In this document: in pieces, positions 51,332 through 58,983 of the stretch | Layout: each line of letters opens with the position of its first letter | How positions within the stretch are numbered: position 1 is the stretch's first letter | From: an uncultured Pelagibacteraceae bacterium | Lineage (GTDB): Bacteria > Pseudomonadota > Alphaproteobacteria > Pelagibacterales > Pelagibacteraceae | DNA length: 64,000 nt | Reading direction: 5' to 3' | NCBI GenBank assembly: GCA_902581405.1 | Contig: CACHOJ010000001.1 | Span: 124,001-188,000, forward strand | Notes under the pieces: model-generated | Seen by the model: the letters and a program-made list of their open reading frames with translations, nothing else | Databases searched by the model: none | What the model was told of the DNA's origin: nothing | Position numbers and translations under genes: made by a program

Positions 51332-52315
51332 TTGATTAATTATTTTTTCAAACGTCTGATTCAGTCTGTAATAGTGATGCTTGTCGTATCATTTGTTTCT
51401 TTTTCTTTATTTAATTTTGTGGGAGATCCAATTAACAACATGGTTGGTGAAGAAACTTCAGATGAAGAAAGAGCTGAATTAAGAGAAACACTTGGATTAA
51501 CCGACCCTATACATATTCAATTTTCAAGATTCGTAGTTAACGCTTCTAAGGGAGAGTTTGGAATATCATACCAACTTAGAAGACCAGTTTCAGAATTAAT
51601 AATTGAAAGACTTCCAGCAACTATTGAGCTAGTTTTAATTTCTGCGCTAATTGCATTAGTTTCGGGTACTTTATTAGGAGTTTATACAGGTATTAACAGA
51701 AAAGGTTTTTTAAGTGACTTTATTTTAGCAGTATCTCTTCTAGGGGTATCTCTGCCAACGTTTGTAATTGGAATACTGTTTATTTATCTTTTTGCAGTAA
51801 TATTAGGTGTGCTTCCATCTTTTGGAAGAGGAGAGGTGATAGATCTTGGTTTTTGGTCTACAGGACTTTTAACTATTTCAGGATTGAAAGCAATCATACT
51901 CCCATCTGTAACATTAAGCCTTTTTCAAATGACCTATATAATTAGATTGGTAAGAGCAGAGATGATGGAAATCTTACAAACTGATTATATAAAGTTTGCA
52001 AGAGCAAGGGGAATAAGTGAAAAAAGTATAAATTATAAACATGCATTAAAAAATGGATTAATTCCCGTAATTACTATTGCTGGAATAAATATTGGAACTT
52101 TGGTAGCTTTTTCAATTATCACTGAAACAGTATTTCAATGGCCTGGTATGGGTTTTCTTTTTATTCAAGCAGTCCAATTTGTAGATATTCCAATAATGTC
52201 AGCTTATTTGGTTTTTATAGCTTTTGTTTTTGTGATGATAAATTTTATAGTAGATATTTTATATTATTTTATTGATCCTAGAATAAGAGTTAAAGGAGAT
52301 GTTACTAGTGGATAA
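51332..52315 (+). CDS. Peptide-type ABC transporter permease (DppB/OppB family), TTG start
   Basis: The 327-residue membrane protein has six hydrophobic segments. The N-terminus YFFKRLIQSVIVMLVVSFVSF is typical of DppB, and the EAA loop is YIKFARARGISEKSINYKHALKNG near 220-243. No ATG is available; a TTG at 51332 follows the in-frame stop 15 bp upstream and gives the family N-terminus, so I accept it. A weak start would keep permease levels below the binding protein. It overlaps the DppC-like gene by 17 bp. Confidence 0.88.
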   Translation: MINYFFKRLIQSVIVMLVVSFVSFSLFNFVGDPINNMVGEETSDEERAELRETLGLTDPIHIQFSRFVVNASKGEFGISYQLRRPVSELIIERLPATIELVLISALIALVSGTLLGVYTGINRKGFLSDFILAVSLLGVSLPTFVIGILFIYLFAVILGVLPSFGRGEVIDLGFWSTGLLTISGLKAIILPSVTLSLFQMTYIIRLVRAEMMEILQTDYIKFARARGISEKSINYKHALKNGLIPVITIAGINIGTLVAFSIITETVFQWPGMGFLFIQAVQFVDIPIMSAYLVFIAFVFVMINFIVDILYYFIDPRIRVKGDVTSG

Positions 52316-53237
52316 TAGAACATTAAATTCTTGGGAAAAATTCAAGGATAGTGATATTTACTTTAGTTTTATAAAATCTCCAACTGCAATTGTATCTTCG
52401 ATAATACTATTAATAATTTTCTTCTGCTCTTTTTTTGTTGAATTTGTTACCCCACATAATCCATTTGATCCAGCATCACTATCATTAATGGAAGCATTCA
52501 CACCTCCATCATGGACAGATGAAGGTATGGCAAAGTTTATTTTAGGTACAGATGGACAAGGAAGAGATATGCTCTCTACTATACTTTATGGTTCACGAAT
52601 TTCATTAATAGTTGGATTTTCAGCAATTATTTTCAGTCTAATTCTAGGTGTCTCACTAGGTCTAACTGCAGGATACTTTGGTGGAAAATATGAAATGATA
52701 GTTATGAGATTAACCGATGTTCAGTTAACTGTTCCTAGTATATTGATGGCTCTATTAGTAGATGGAATTGCAAGGGGTATCATTTCAAGAGAAATGCACG
52801 ATGAGATGGCAATTTATGTTTTAATTTTTGCTATAGGAATTTCAGAGTGGCCACAATTTGCAAGAGTTTCTCGTGCAGCAACCTTAGTAGAAAAAAATAA
52901 AGATTATGTTTCAGCTTCATCCATTATAGGAGTTTCAAATTTACTGATAATGTTTAAACATATTTTACCAAATATTATGAGACCTGTTCTAGTTATAGGA
53001 ACTATTGGTCTAGCACTTGCAATAATAGCCGAGTCAACATTAAGTTTTTTAGGAGTAGGAGTTCCTCCAACAACACCATCATTAGGTACATTAATTAGAT
53101 TAGGAAATGACTTTTTATTTTCAGGTGAGTGGTGGATAACTTTTTTTCCAGCAATATTTTTAGTTATCCTTGCATTCTCAATTAATTTATTAGGAGATTG
53201 GATGAGAGACACACTTAATCCAAAGCTTAAAAAATGA
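52299..53237 (+). CDS. Peptide-type ABC transporter permease (DppC/OppC family)
   Basis: The 312-residue membrane protein has five to six hydrophobic segments and the DppC-type N-terminal domain before LGTDGQGRDMLSTILYGSRISLIVG, the conserved TDxxGRD segment. The EAA loop is YVSASSIIGVSNLLIMFKHILPN near 210-232. The start at 52299 overlaps dppB by 17 bp; a GTG three codons later is an alternative. It overlaps the ATPase gene by 4 bp, giving a tightly coupled transporter operon. Confidence 0.88.
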   Translation: MLLVDNRTLNSWEKFKDSDIYFSFIKSPTAIVSSIILLIIFFCSFFVEFVTPHNPFDPASLSLMEAFTPPSWTDEGMAKFILGTDGQGRDMLSTILYGSRISLIVGFSAIIFSLILGVSLGLTAGYFGGKYEMIVMRLTDVQLTVPSILMALLVDGIARGIISREMHDEMAIYVLIFAIGISEWPQFARVSRAATLVEKNKDYVSASSIIGVSNLLIMFKHILPNIMRPVLVIGTIGLALAIIAESTLSFLGVGVPPTTPSLGTLIRLGNDFLFSGEWWITFFPAIFLVILAFSINLLGDWMRDTLNPKLKK

Positions 53238-54916
53238 CCTTTTTAAAAATAAATAACTTAAGCATTGATTACAAAATGAGGAAAGAAACAGTTAATGCAG
53301 CTAAAAATATAAATATAGATATTAATAAAGGTGAAATAGTTGGATTAGTTGGGGAGTCCGGGTCGGGTAAAAGCACTGTTGCTAACGCTATAGTAAATTT
53401 GATTGATGAACCAGGTAAAATTTCAAATGGATCAATATTTATGGGCGACACAAATATAAGTGAAAATCAAGAAACTATCGTCCAATACAGAGGAAAAAAA
53501 ATAGGATTGATATTTCAAGATCCTCAAACTTCCTTAAATCCAATTTTAACAATTGGTGAACAGCTTATAGAAACAATACAGACTCATTTAAATATTAATA
53601 CAGATGAGGCAAAAAATAGAGCAATCAATTTATTAAAAGAGGTGGGTATAAAAGAAGCAGAGAAAAGATTTAACAATTACCCTCATCAATTTTCTGGTGG
53701 TATGAGACAAAGAGTTGTTATTTCTCTTGCTTTATGTTGTGAGCCCGAATTATTAATTGCAGACGAACCAACAACAGCACTAGACGTTTCTATTCAGTCT
53801 CAAATTCTAGAATTAATTAAAAGATTAACAAAAGAGAGAAATTTAGCTGTAATACTTATTACTCACGATATGGGTGTTATCGCTGAAACTACAGATAGAG
53901 TGGCTGTAATGAAAAATGGAGACTTAATTGAAATAGGTTTAACCAAACAGATATTGGTTGAGCCTAAGGAAAAATACACAAAAAGCTTAGTTAGCTCTGT
54001 ACCACCAACAAATAAAAAAATATCAAGGTTTACAATTATTGAAAAAGAGAATTTAAATATTCAAAATAATAATATTAAAATATTAAACAGATGGTCTAAA
54101 AAAAGTATTGTAGATCAAAACTTAGTTAAAATCCAAAATTTGAGTAAATCTTTCGATGATAGTTTTTTCACAGAAAATACAAAAAATTCAGTGATGGCAG
54201 TAGATGATGTTTCTTTTGATATTAAGGAAGGTAAATCATTTGGTCTAGTTGGTGAGAGTGGTAGTGGTAAAACTACTATAGCAAAAATGGTAGTGAATTT
54301 ATTTAAACCAAGTTCTGGGGATATATTTTTTGACAATGTAAATGTTACTAAGATCAAAAAAAATAAAGATTTATTAAAATTTAGAAGACAAATTCAAATG
54401 ATATTTCAGGATCCATTTTCTTCATTAAATGGAAGACTAAAAGTAAATGAAATTATTGCAGAACCTATTAAACTTCATAATCCAGATATAAAATCTAGTG
54501 ATTTAGATAGTTATATTCATGATTTATTAGAGTCTGTTGAATTAACTCAACAGTCTGCAATCAGATATCCCCATGAATTTTCAGGGGGTCAAAGACAAAG
54601 AATATCAATAGCAAGGGCACTAGCAACCCAACCAAGACTTCTTGTGTGCGATGAACCTACATCAGCATTAGACGTGAGTATTCAAGCTCAAATATTAAAC
54701 TTACTAAAAGATCTTCAAGAACAGTTAAATCTCACAATTTTATTTATAAGCCATGATTTACCAGTTGTAAGACAAATGTGTGATAAAATAGCTGTGCTTA
54801 AAGATGGGAAATTATGTGAAGTGTCAGAAACAGAAGAGTTGTTTAAAAATCCTAAACATAATTATACTAAAGAACTACTAAAATTAATGCCAAAAATTGA
54901 GTCAATTTATAACTAA
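53234..54916 (+). CDS. Fused double-domain peptide ABC transporter ATPase (DppD-DppF/GsiA type)
   Basis: The 560-residue protein has two nucleotide-binding domains. The first has Walker A GESGSGKST near 38-46, signature FSGGMRQRVVISLAL and Walker B LLIADEPTTALD. The second has Walker A GESGSGKTT near 339-347, signature FSGGQRQRISIARAL and Walker B LLVCDEPTSALD. Both are intact, so it is a DppD-DppF fusion as in GsiA/YejF. Each half ends with the oligopeptide-type C-terminal extension. The AhpD-like gene follows after 12 bp with its own Shine-Dalgarno. Confidence 0.92.
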   Translation: MTFLKINNLSIDYKMRKETVNAAKNINIDINKGEIVGLVGESGSGKSTVANAIVNLIDEPGKISNGSIFMGDTNISENQETIVQYRGKKIGLIFQDPQTSLNPILTIGEQLIETIQTHLNINTDEAKNRAINLLKEVGIKEAEKRFNNYPHQFSGGMRQRVVISLALCCEPELLIADEPTTALDVSIQSQILELIKRLTKERNLAVILITHDMGVIAETTDRVAVMKNGDLIEIGLTKQILVEPKEKYTKSLVSSVPPTNKKISRFTIIEKENLNIQNNNIKILNRWSKKSIVDQNLVKIQNLSKSFDDSFFTENTKNSVMAVDDVSFDIKEGKSFGLVGESGSGKTTIAKMVVNLFKPSSGDIFFDNVNVTKIKKNKDLLKFRRQIQMIFQDPFSSLNGRLKVNEIIAEPIKLHNPDIKSSDLDSYIHDLLESVELTQQSAIRYPHEFSGGQRQRISIARALATQPRLLVCDEPTSALDVSIQAQILNLLKDLQEQLNLTILFISHDLPVVRQMCDKIAVLKDGKLCEVSETEELFKNPKHNYTKELLKLMPKIESIYN

Positions 54917-54928
54917 AAGGAGAAAACC

Positions 54929-55321
54929 ATGACAATATTTAAAAAAATTTCTGAAAACGAAGCTACTGGAAAAGTAAAAGAAATTTTTGAAGAAATAAAA
55001 GAAGCAAGACAAATAACTGAAATTCCGAATTTTTGGAAAACAATGGCTAATAGTCCAGATACATTAGAAAGAACTTGGAGATCATTACAACAAGTAATGG
55101 GAAAAGGTGAATTAGACCCTGCTGTAAAGGAACTTATTTATGTTGCAGTTTCAATTACTAACAATTGTGAATATTGTATTAAATCTCATTCTCTAGCTGC
55201 CAGAAAAAAAGGTGCGACAGATGGAATGATTAACGAAATGATCGCAATTGTAGGAATGGCTAACGAAACAAATCGTTTAGTTGAAGGTTATCAAGTAGAA
55301 GTAGACGACTTTTTAAAATAA
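54929..55321 (+). CDS. AhpD-like/carboxymuconolactone decarboxylase family protein
   Basis: The 130-residue all-helical protein has the CxxC-histidine motif CEYCIKSHSLAARKKG (about 88-103), which in AhpD-like proteins forms the redox or peroxidase centre. A strong AAAGGAGA Shine-Dalgarno stands before the ATG. Members act as alkylhydroperoxidases or in unknown redox steps. It follows the peptide ABC operon by 12 bp and precedes the DUF952 gene by one base. Physiological role not clear. Confidence 0.82.
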   Translation: MTIFKKISENEATGKVKEIFEEIKEARQITEIPNFWKTMANSPDTLERTWRSLQQVMGKGELDPAVKELIYVAVSITNNCEYCIKSHSLAARKKGATDGMINEMIAIVGMANETNRLVEGYQVEVDDFLK

Positions 55322-55322
55322 A

Positions 55323-55667
55323 ATGAATTTTGATTTTGTTTACAAGATATGTACAAAATCTGAGTGGAGTGAGGCAAAACAAAATAATGTTTTTAAAGGC
55401 ACTGCATTAGATTTAAAAGATGGTTATATCCATTTTTCAGATAAAGATCAGGTCAAGCAAACACTAAATAAGTTTTATATTAATCAAACTAATTTAATAA
55501 TTCTTAAAGTTGATGCTCTAAAATTAAAAAATCTAGTTTGGGAGCAATCGACGGATGGCAACATGTTTCCACATTTATACTCAGATCTAGATTTAGATTT
55601 TGTAGTTAAAGAATATATTATTGATTTAAAAGATGATGGTAAGCATAATCTGCCAGATGAACTTTAA
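55323..55667 (+). CDS. DUF952 family protein
   Basis: The 114-residue small protein shows the DUF952 pattern: VYKICTKSEWSEAKQNNVFKG near the start, DLKDGYIHFSDKDQVKQTL near 30-48, and MFPHLYSDLDLDFV near 88-101. This resembles an ADP-ribosyltransferase-related fold of unknown function. It is complete, begins one base after the AhpD-like stop and converges on the SMR-type gene with a 3-bp gap. No function can be assigned. Confidence 0.78.
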   Translation: MNFDFVYKICTKSEWSEAKQNNVFKGTALDLKDGYIHFSDKDQVKQTLNKFYINQTNLIILKVDALKLKNLVWEQSTDGNMFPHLYSDLDLDFVVKEYIIDLKDDGKHNLPDEL

Positions 55668-55670
55668 TAG

Positions 55671-56006
55671 TTAATTTGATTTTCCAACTAAATTAACAAT
55701 TAAAACTCCAGATATAATTAATATTAGACCTATAATTGTAAAAAAGTCCGGAATTTGGTTAAATTTATAAATACCAACAACTGAAGTAGCTATTATACAT
55801 AAGCCTGCAAATGAAGCATAAGTTACGCCAACAGGAATATTTTTCATAACTAAAGAAAGCGTATACATGCAAGCAACTATTGTTATTGCTGTAAAGACAC
55901 TTGGTAAAAATATTGTAAAACCATTTGCAGCTTTGGCAAAACCATTTGATGCTGTACCAAGGGCAACTGCAATAATTAAAATTATATAAGCAGTAAAATT
56001 ACTCAT
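55671..56006 (-). CDS. SMR (small multidrug resistance) family membrane protein without the conserved glutamate
   Basis: The 111-residue protein has four hydrophobic helices. The SMR pattern is visible as GFT at 29-31, IPVGVTYASFAGLCIIATSVVGI in helix 3 and IIGLILIISGVLIVNLVGKS in helix 4. The membrane glutamate essential for proton/drug exchange in EmrE (Glu14) aligns with Gly17 here. In fact the whole protein contains no glutamate; its only acidic residue is one Asp in a loop. It may have another role or partner. It is 48 bp downstream of the cupredoxin gene on the same strand. Confidence 0.75.
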   Translation of the reverse strand: MSNFTAYIILIIAVALGTASNGFAKAANGFTIFLPSVFTAITIVACMYTLSLVMKNIPVGVTYASFAGLCIIATSVVGIYKFNQIPDFFTIIGLILIISGVLIVNLVGKSN

Positions 56007-56054
56007 AATTAAAGAATAATATATCCTTAATTAATATCTACAAACTTTTCTAAT

Positions 56055-56552
56055 TTATTTAATTGTTATAGGACCGACCATTCCACTTTCGTAGTGACCA
56101 GGAATGTTACATGCCATTTCTAAAGAAATATCTTTTGAAAACTTCCAAATAATTTCTCCTGATTTATTTGGTTCTAACATTACACTATTTGCGTGTTTGT
56201 GGCCCAATGAATGATCTTTTTTAGACATTTCTTTCATCTTTTTATGATCAATTCGGTCGCCTAAAAGAATATCGTGTTCAATTAATCTTGCCATTTCGGG
56301 TTGGTGATCTATATGCATCTTTTTAGTTCCAATATTATATTCATGCACCAGTTCACCTAGATTTTTAACAATTATTTTTACTGTTTCACCTTTTTTAACT
56401 TGAATTGAACTTGGCTCATAATAATTGTCATACATCTTTACTTCTATTACTCTTGTAACATCATTTGGATCACCCTTAGACCCAATCATCTTCATTGAAG
56501 CTGCATTTGAATTAAAGGCGATAAAAATAAATAAAAGTATTAGTTTTTTCAT
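56055..56552 (-). CDS. Secreted cupredoxin-family copper protein with His/Met-rich insert
   Basis: The 165-residue protein has a signal peptide cleaved after the SNA near residue 17. The cupredoxin fold shows type 1 copper ligands His70 (LVHEYNIG), Cys148, His153 and Met158 (ACNIPGHYESGM). Between the two halves (about 76-121) is a stretch with His80, His83, Met87, His93, His103, Met106, Met109, His114, His118 and His120, suited to binding extra copper. Similar loops occur in periplasmic copper-tolerance cupredoxins. It shares one base with the upstream NTF2-like gene, the last member of the small-protein run. Confidence 0.85.
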   Translation of the reverse strand: MKKLILLFIFIAFNSNAASMKMIGSKGDPNDVTRVIEVKMYDNYYEPSSIQVKKGETVKIIVKNLGELVHEYNIGTKKMHIDHQPEMARLIEHDILLGDRIDHKKMKEMSKKDHSLGHKHANSVMLEPNKSGEIIWKFSKDISLEMACNIPGHYESGMVGPITIK

Positions 56553-56872
56553 TATTTAGGCATTGGTGTTGCGCCAGTCTCTAAACTCATGATTTTTCCA
56601 TTATCATATTTATAGACTGCCATTACTGCTTCTGTATTTCCGTCATCAAATGTTACAAATGCGTGGTGTACACCAACTTCATCATTTTCATATACAACTC
56701 GTGTATCTCTTTGATTAATATCACCACTCATCGCCCATTTGATCACTTCAGCTTTACCTAAAGTATTTCCTGATTTATGCATTGTGAATTTAAAGTCATC
56801 ATGCAAAAGCTCATTCATAGCTGCTTCATCTTTATTTTTTAATGCAGCACTGTATTTTTCTAATATTGACAT
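56552..56872 (-). CDS. NTF2-like (SnoaL/DUF4440-type) small protein A
   Basis: The protein starts at the ATG at 56872, because a strong Shine-Dalgarno (AAAGGAGA) lies 6 bp before it; the open frame extends 8 codons further. About 106 residues. It is a clear paralogue of the protein at 58649-58975: both begin MSILEK and share HDD, ENDEVG/ENDEIG, DGNTEA and LETGAT..PK. The fold is the cone-shaped NTF2-like barrel, used by enzymes and ligand-binding proteins. Function unknown. It is followed with a one-base overlap by the cupredoxin gene. Confidence 0.72.
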   Translation of the reverse strand: MSILEKYSAALKNKDEAAMNELLHDDFKFTMHKSGNTLGKAEVIKWAMSGDINQRDTRVVYENDEVGVHHAFVTFDDGNTEAVMAVYKYDNGKIMSLETGATPMPK

Positions 56873-56882
56873 TTTATCTCCT

Positions 56883-57170
56883 TTATACTCCTTCAACTAT
56901 TATTCCATTAGTATCTGCGTTATCTAATCGAATTTGTTTTATTGGTTTATATTCTTCAGAATTATACCATTCTTTCGCTTTCTCGTAACTTGGAAATTTT
57001 ATCACAACTGTCCTTGGATGCTGCCATGACCCTTCAATAGTCTCGCTGCTACCACCTCTTACAAGATACTCCCCACCAAATTTTTCTGCAGTGGGTTTAA
57101 CTTTGTCTATGTATTCCTTATAATTTTCAGGATTGTTAACATTAAGGTTAAAGATCGCATAACCACTCAT
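56883..57170 (-). CDS. DUF1330 family protein
   Basis: The 95-residue dimeric alpha/beta-barrel-type protein has DUF1330 landmarks: NLNVNNPENYKEYIDKVKPT near 7-26, GGEYLVRGGSSETIEGSW near 32-49, VVIKFPSYEKAKEWYNSEEY near 55-74. Good Shine-Dalgarno (AGGAGAA) before the ATG. Function of the family is not established. It lies 2 bp after the GYD-domain gene and 10 bp before NTF2-like protein A, within the small-protein run. Confidence 0.82.
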   Translation of the reverse strand: MSGYAIFNLNVNNPENYKEYIDKVKPTAEKFGGEYLVRGGSSETIEGSWQHPRTVVIKFPSYEKAKEWYNSEEYKPIKQIRLDNADTNGIIVEGV

Positions 57171-57172
57171 AA

Positions 57173-57496
57173 TTATTCTCCTGGTTTAATAACAGACTTT
57201 GTGGCATCTGCAGCATTTTGAAAAGCTTTATTGTAGTCAATAACTTCATGTACCATCAAATCATCCATTAGTCCTGAATTTTTAAAAGCAATCTTCAAGG
57301 CTAGTGCTTGTTCATAATCTCCTTCTACACATGAGATAACATCAAATCTACCTCTTACCCATTCATAGCTGATCAATTTTAAACCAGCAGCCTCGGTAAC
57401 TTTCTTAGTCGATGCATATCTATCCGCAGAAGGATCATTTTGCATTCTTTTCATTAATTCTGCACTTATTTTGCCAATCAAATAAAATCTTGCCAT
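57173..57496 (-). CDS. GYD-domain family protein
   Basis: The 107-residue protein starts at the ATG at 57496 (the frame is open 4 codons further, but this start gives the family N-terminus ARFYLIGKISAELMKRM and abuts the previous stop). The alternating strand-helix pattern with VTEAAGLKLISYEWVRGRFDVISCVEG resembles GYD-domain proteins, a ferredoxin-like fold of unknown function that may be regulatory or bind ligand. One base separates it from the upstream gene's stop. No catalytic residues can be named. Confidence 0.7.
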   Translation of the reverse strand: MARFYLIGKISAELMKRMQNDPSADRYASTKKVTEAAGLKLISYEWVRGRFDVISCVEGDYEQALALKIAFKNSGLMDDLMVHEVIDYNKAFQNAADATKSVIKPGE

Positions 57497-57497
57497 A

Positions 57498-57788
57498 TTA
57501 CATTTCAACTTTCGTTAAATCCCAAGCAGTCATTTTGATAACACATTCATCGTAAATTTCTTTTCCAACTGGATGTGTACCAGATATTAGTTCTTTCATT
57601 TTTTCCATATTATGAACAAATACCTTAAACATTACGCCACTTTTATCTGGCTTTACTGCTCCTATAGTTTTTTCTGGATGAGCTGCAGATTTTCTCACAC
57701 TCATACCTTCATCTGATTGCATCCATCCCATAAATTTTTCAAGCTTTCCTTCTTTCAAATCTACGATTACTAACACTTCTTTTTCCAT
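57498..57788 (-). CDS. Small alpha/beta protein of unknown function
   Basis: I do not recognise this 96-residue protein with certainty. It reads as beta-alpha-beta-beta-alpha-beta (EVLVIVDLKEG ... GVMFKVFVHNMEKMKELISGTHPVG ... CVIKMTAWDL), compatible with the dimeric alpha/beta-barrel fold of its neighbours. It has a strong Shine-Dalgarno (AAAGGAGA). It contains one cysteine and a conserved-looking HPVGKEIYDE stretch. It lies between the secreted barrel-like protein and the GYD protein, clearly part of the same transcription unit. Confidence 0.68.
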   Translation of the reverse strand: MEKEVLVIVDLKEGKLEKFMGWMQSDEGMSVRKSAAHPEKTIGAVKPDKSGVMFKVFVHNMEKMKELISGTHPVGKEIYDECVIKMTAWDLTKVEM

Positions 57789-57832
57789 ATTTTTCTCCTT
57801 TTTTTGTATGATATTTTAATTCAATTAAATGA

Positions 57833-58261
57833 TTATTCAATTGTTTCAATGGTTGTTCCAGGAAAAGCATATCCAACTTGATATGTGAATAACATCGTCT
57901 GAAATTCTTGTATTTCAGACCATTGTGAACCAAGTTGTTGATGATTTGCAAATCCAGCAGGATTTTCATAAAATTCATTTAATACATAGAAAATATTACC
58001 AGTTGTCCCTTGTGATGGGTCACCAGCATTTTTCCACTCAGGACCTTTCATGATTGAATATGAGTTTAGTTTTTTTTCACCTGTTAATGGATGTGTTTCT
58101 TTCATCCATTTTGCATGTTTCATAAGCATTTCCTCAACTTTTGCTGCATCAGCCATAGGCACTTTAAGAGTTATTGAAAAACCGTTTGCATTTGCATGAC
58201 CATCGGCAAAAGAGTTTGTTGTGAACAGACTTAATATTAAAATTAAAAAAATTTTTTTCAT
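57833..58261 (-). CDS. Secreted dimeric alpha/beta-barrel-like protein
   Basis: The 142-residue protein has a clean Sec signal (MKKIFLILILSLFTTNSFA, cleavage after residue 19). The mature part has a strand (FSITLKVPM), a helix (AKVEEMLMKHAKWMKET), strands and FYENPAGFANHQQL, a pattern resembling antibiotic-biosynthesis-monooxygenase-type domains. The HxxH near NHQQLGSQW is notable, but no active site can be assigned. It is the only exported member of the small-protein run besides the cupredoxin, so periplasmic partners are possible. Confidence 0.7.
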   Translation of the reverse strand: MKKIFLILILSLFTTNSFADGHANANGFSITLKVPMADAAKVEEMLMKHAKWMKETHPLTGEKKLNSYSIMKGPEWKNAGDPSQGTTGNIFYVLNEFYENPAGFANHQQLGSQWSEIQEFQTMLFTYQVGYAFPGTTIETIE

Positions 58262-58287
58262 TTATTTACATCCTTTTTTTTATTTAT

Positions 58288-58557
58288 CTAATCTGAGCAA
58301 ACACTCATTACTGTTGTCTCTTGTTTATGTCCAGATTCCGCAATTACTTTAGCATTCTCTGGGCTCTGCATAAATTTTTGCATAGTGTCTGCTGCTGGTG
58401 TTTCCATAACAATATGTACCTTATTTGGATTTTCTAATTCATTACCAACATAAATCGTTTTGATACCTGCCGCTTCTCTTGGGCCAGAATGTTCATCAAA
58501 CATTTTTTTCCAGTGAGCCCAGTCTTTTACTTCAAAGTTACCAACCATTTTTACCAT
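58288..58557 (-). CDS. Small dimeric alpha/beta-barrel-like protein
   Basis: The 89-residue protein starts at the ATG at 58557, one base after the stop of the micro-ORF; the open frame continues upstream to 58614 but without family-like sequence. The sequence MVGNFEVKDWAHWKKMFDEH then IKTIYVGNELENPNKVHIVM and a C-terminal TTVMSVCSD suggests a ferredoxin-like monomer of the ABM kind. Function unknown. A run of six G just upstream could shift the frame and fuse it to the micro-ORF. Confidence 0.68.
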   Translation of the reverse strand: MVKMVGNFEVKDWAHWKKMFDEHSGPREAAGIKTIYVGNELENPNKVHIVMETPAADTMQKFMQSPENAKVIAESGHKQETTVMSVCSD

Positions 58558-58558
58558 T

Positions 58559-58624
58559 TTATTCCCCCCAAACCCCAGCAAATTCATATACTTTATCAAA
58601 AGCTTTAAACTCAATGCTGGCCAT
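58559..58624 (-). CDS. Micro-ORF of 21 codons with a strong Shine-Dalgarno
   Basis: The ATG at 58624 is preceded by AAAGGAG at ideal distance, as good as any in the run. The peptide starts MASIEFKAFDK and ends at a TAA one base before the next ATG, so it is placed for translational coupling. Near its 3' end is a GGGGGG run. Losing one G would read through into the following gene in frame, adding about 21 residues to it. It may be a real microprotein, a coupling leader, or the N-terminus of a frameshifted gene. Confidence 0.5.
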   Translation of the reverse strand: MASIEFKAFDKVYEFAGVWGE

Positions 58625-58648
58625 ATTAACTCCTTTGTAAGTTTATAG

Positions 58649-58975
58649 TTATTTTGGTATTTTTGTTGCTCCAGTTTCTAATTCAATGATTTTACCGTCT
58701 TTAAACTTCCAACAGCACATCAAAGCTTCTGTATTTCCATCTTGATAAGTAACATATGAATGATCAAAACCAATTTCATCATTTTCAAAAAGGATCCTGT
58801 ATTTTGCAGGACTCATCATACCTTTACTTACGGCTTCAACCATACCTGCCTTACCCATATGCACATATTCTCCTTTAAGATGGGAAAACATTTTGTAGTC
58901 ATCGTGCACCAGCTCACCAGCTGCTGCACCATCTTTTTCCATGATTGCTTTATTAAGTTTTTCTAAAATTGACAT
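58649..58975 (-). CDS. NTF2-like (SnoaL/DUF4440-type) small protein B
   Basis: This 108-residue paralogue of the protein at 56552-56872 shares MSILEK at the start, HDDYK, ENDEIGFDHSYVTYQDGNTEA and LETGATKIPK at the end. The predicted order (helices, then a curved sheet) fits an NTF2-like fold. There is a weak Shine-Dalgarno (AAGGAA). It sits 8 bp after the first gene of the run and 24 bp before the micro-ORF. Two copies in one operon suggest either a heterodimer or sub-functionalised partners. Function unknown. Confidence 0.72.
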   Translation of the reverse strand: MSILEKLNKAIMEKDGAAAGELVHDDYKMFSHLKGEYVHMGKAGMVEAVSKGMMSPAKYRILFENDEIGFDHSYVTYQDGNTEALMCCWKFKDGKIIELETGATKIPK

Positions 58976-58983
58976 ATTGTTCC

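Noticed and set aside
57739..57978. 79-codon frame across the end of the secreted barrel-like protein
   Set aside because: It overlaps the signal-peptide protein's coding end and runs into the next gene's start in another frame, with no Shine-Dalgarno and no recognisable domain.
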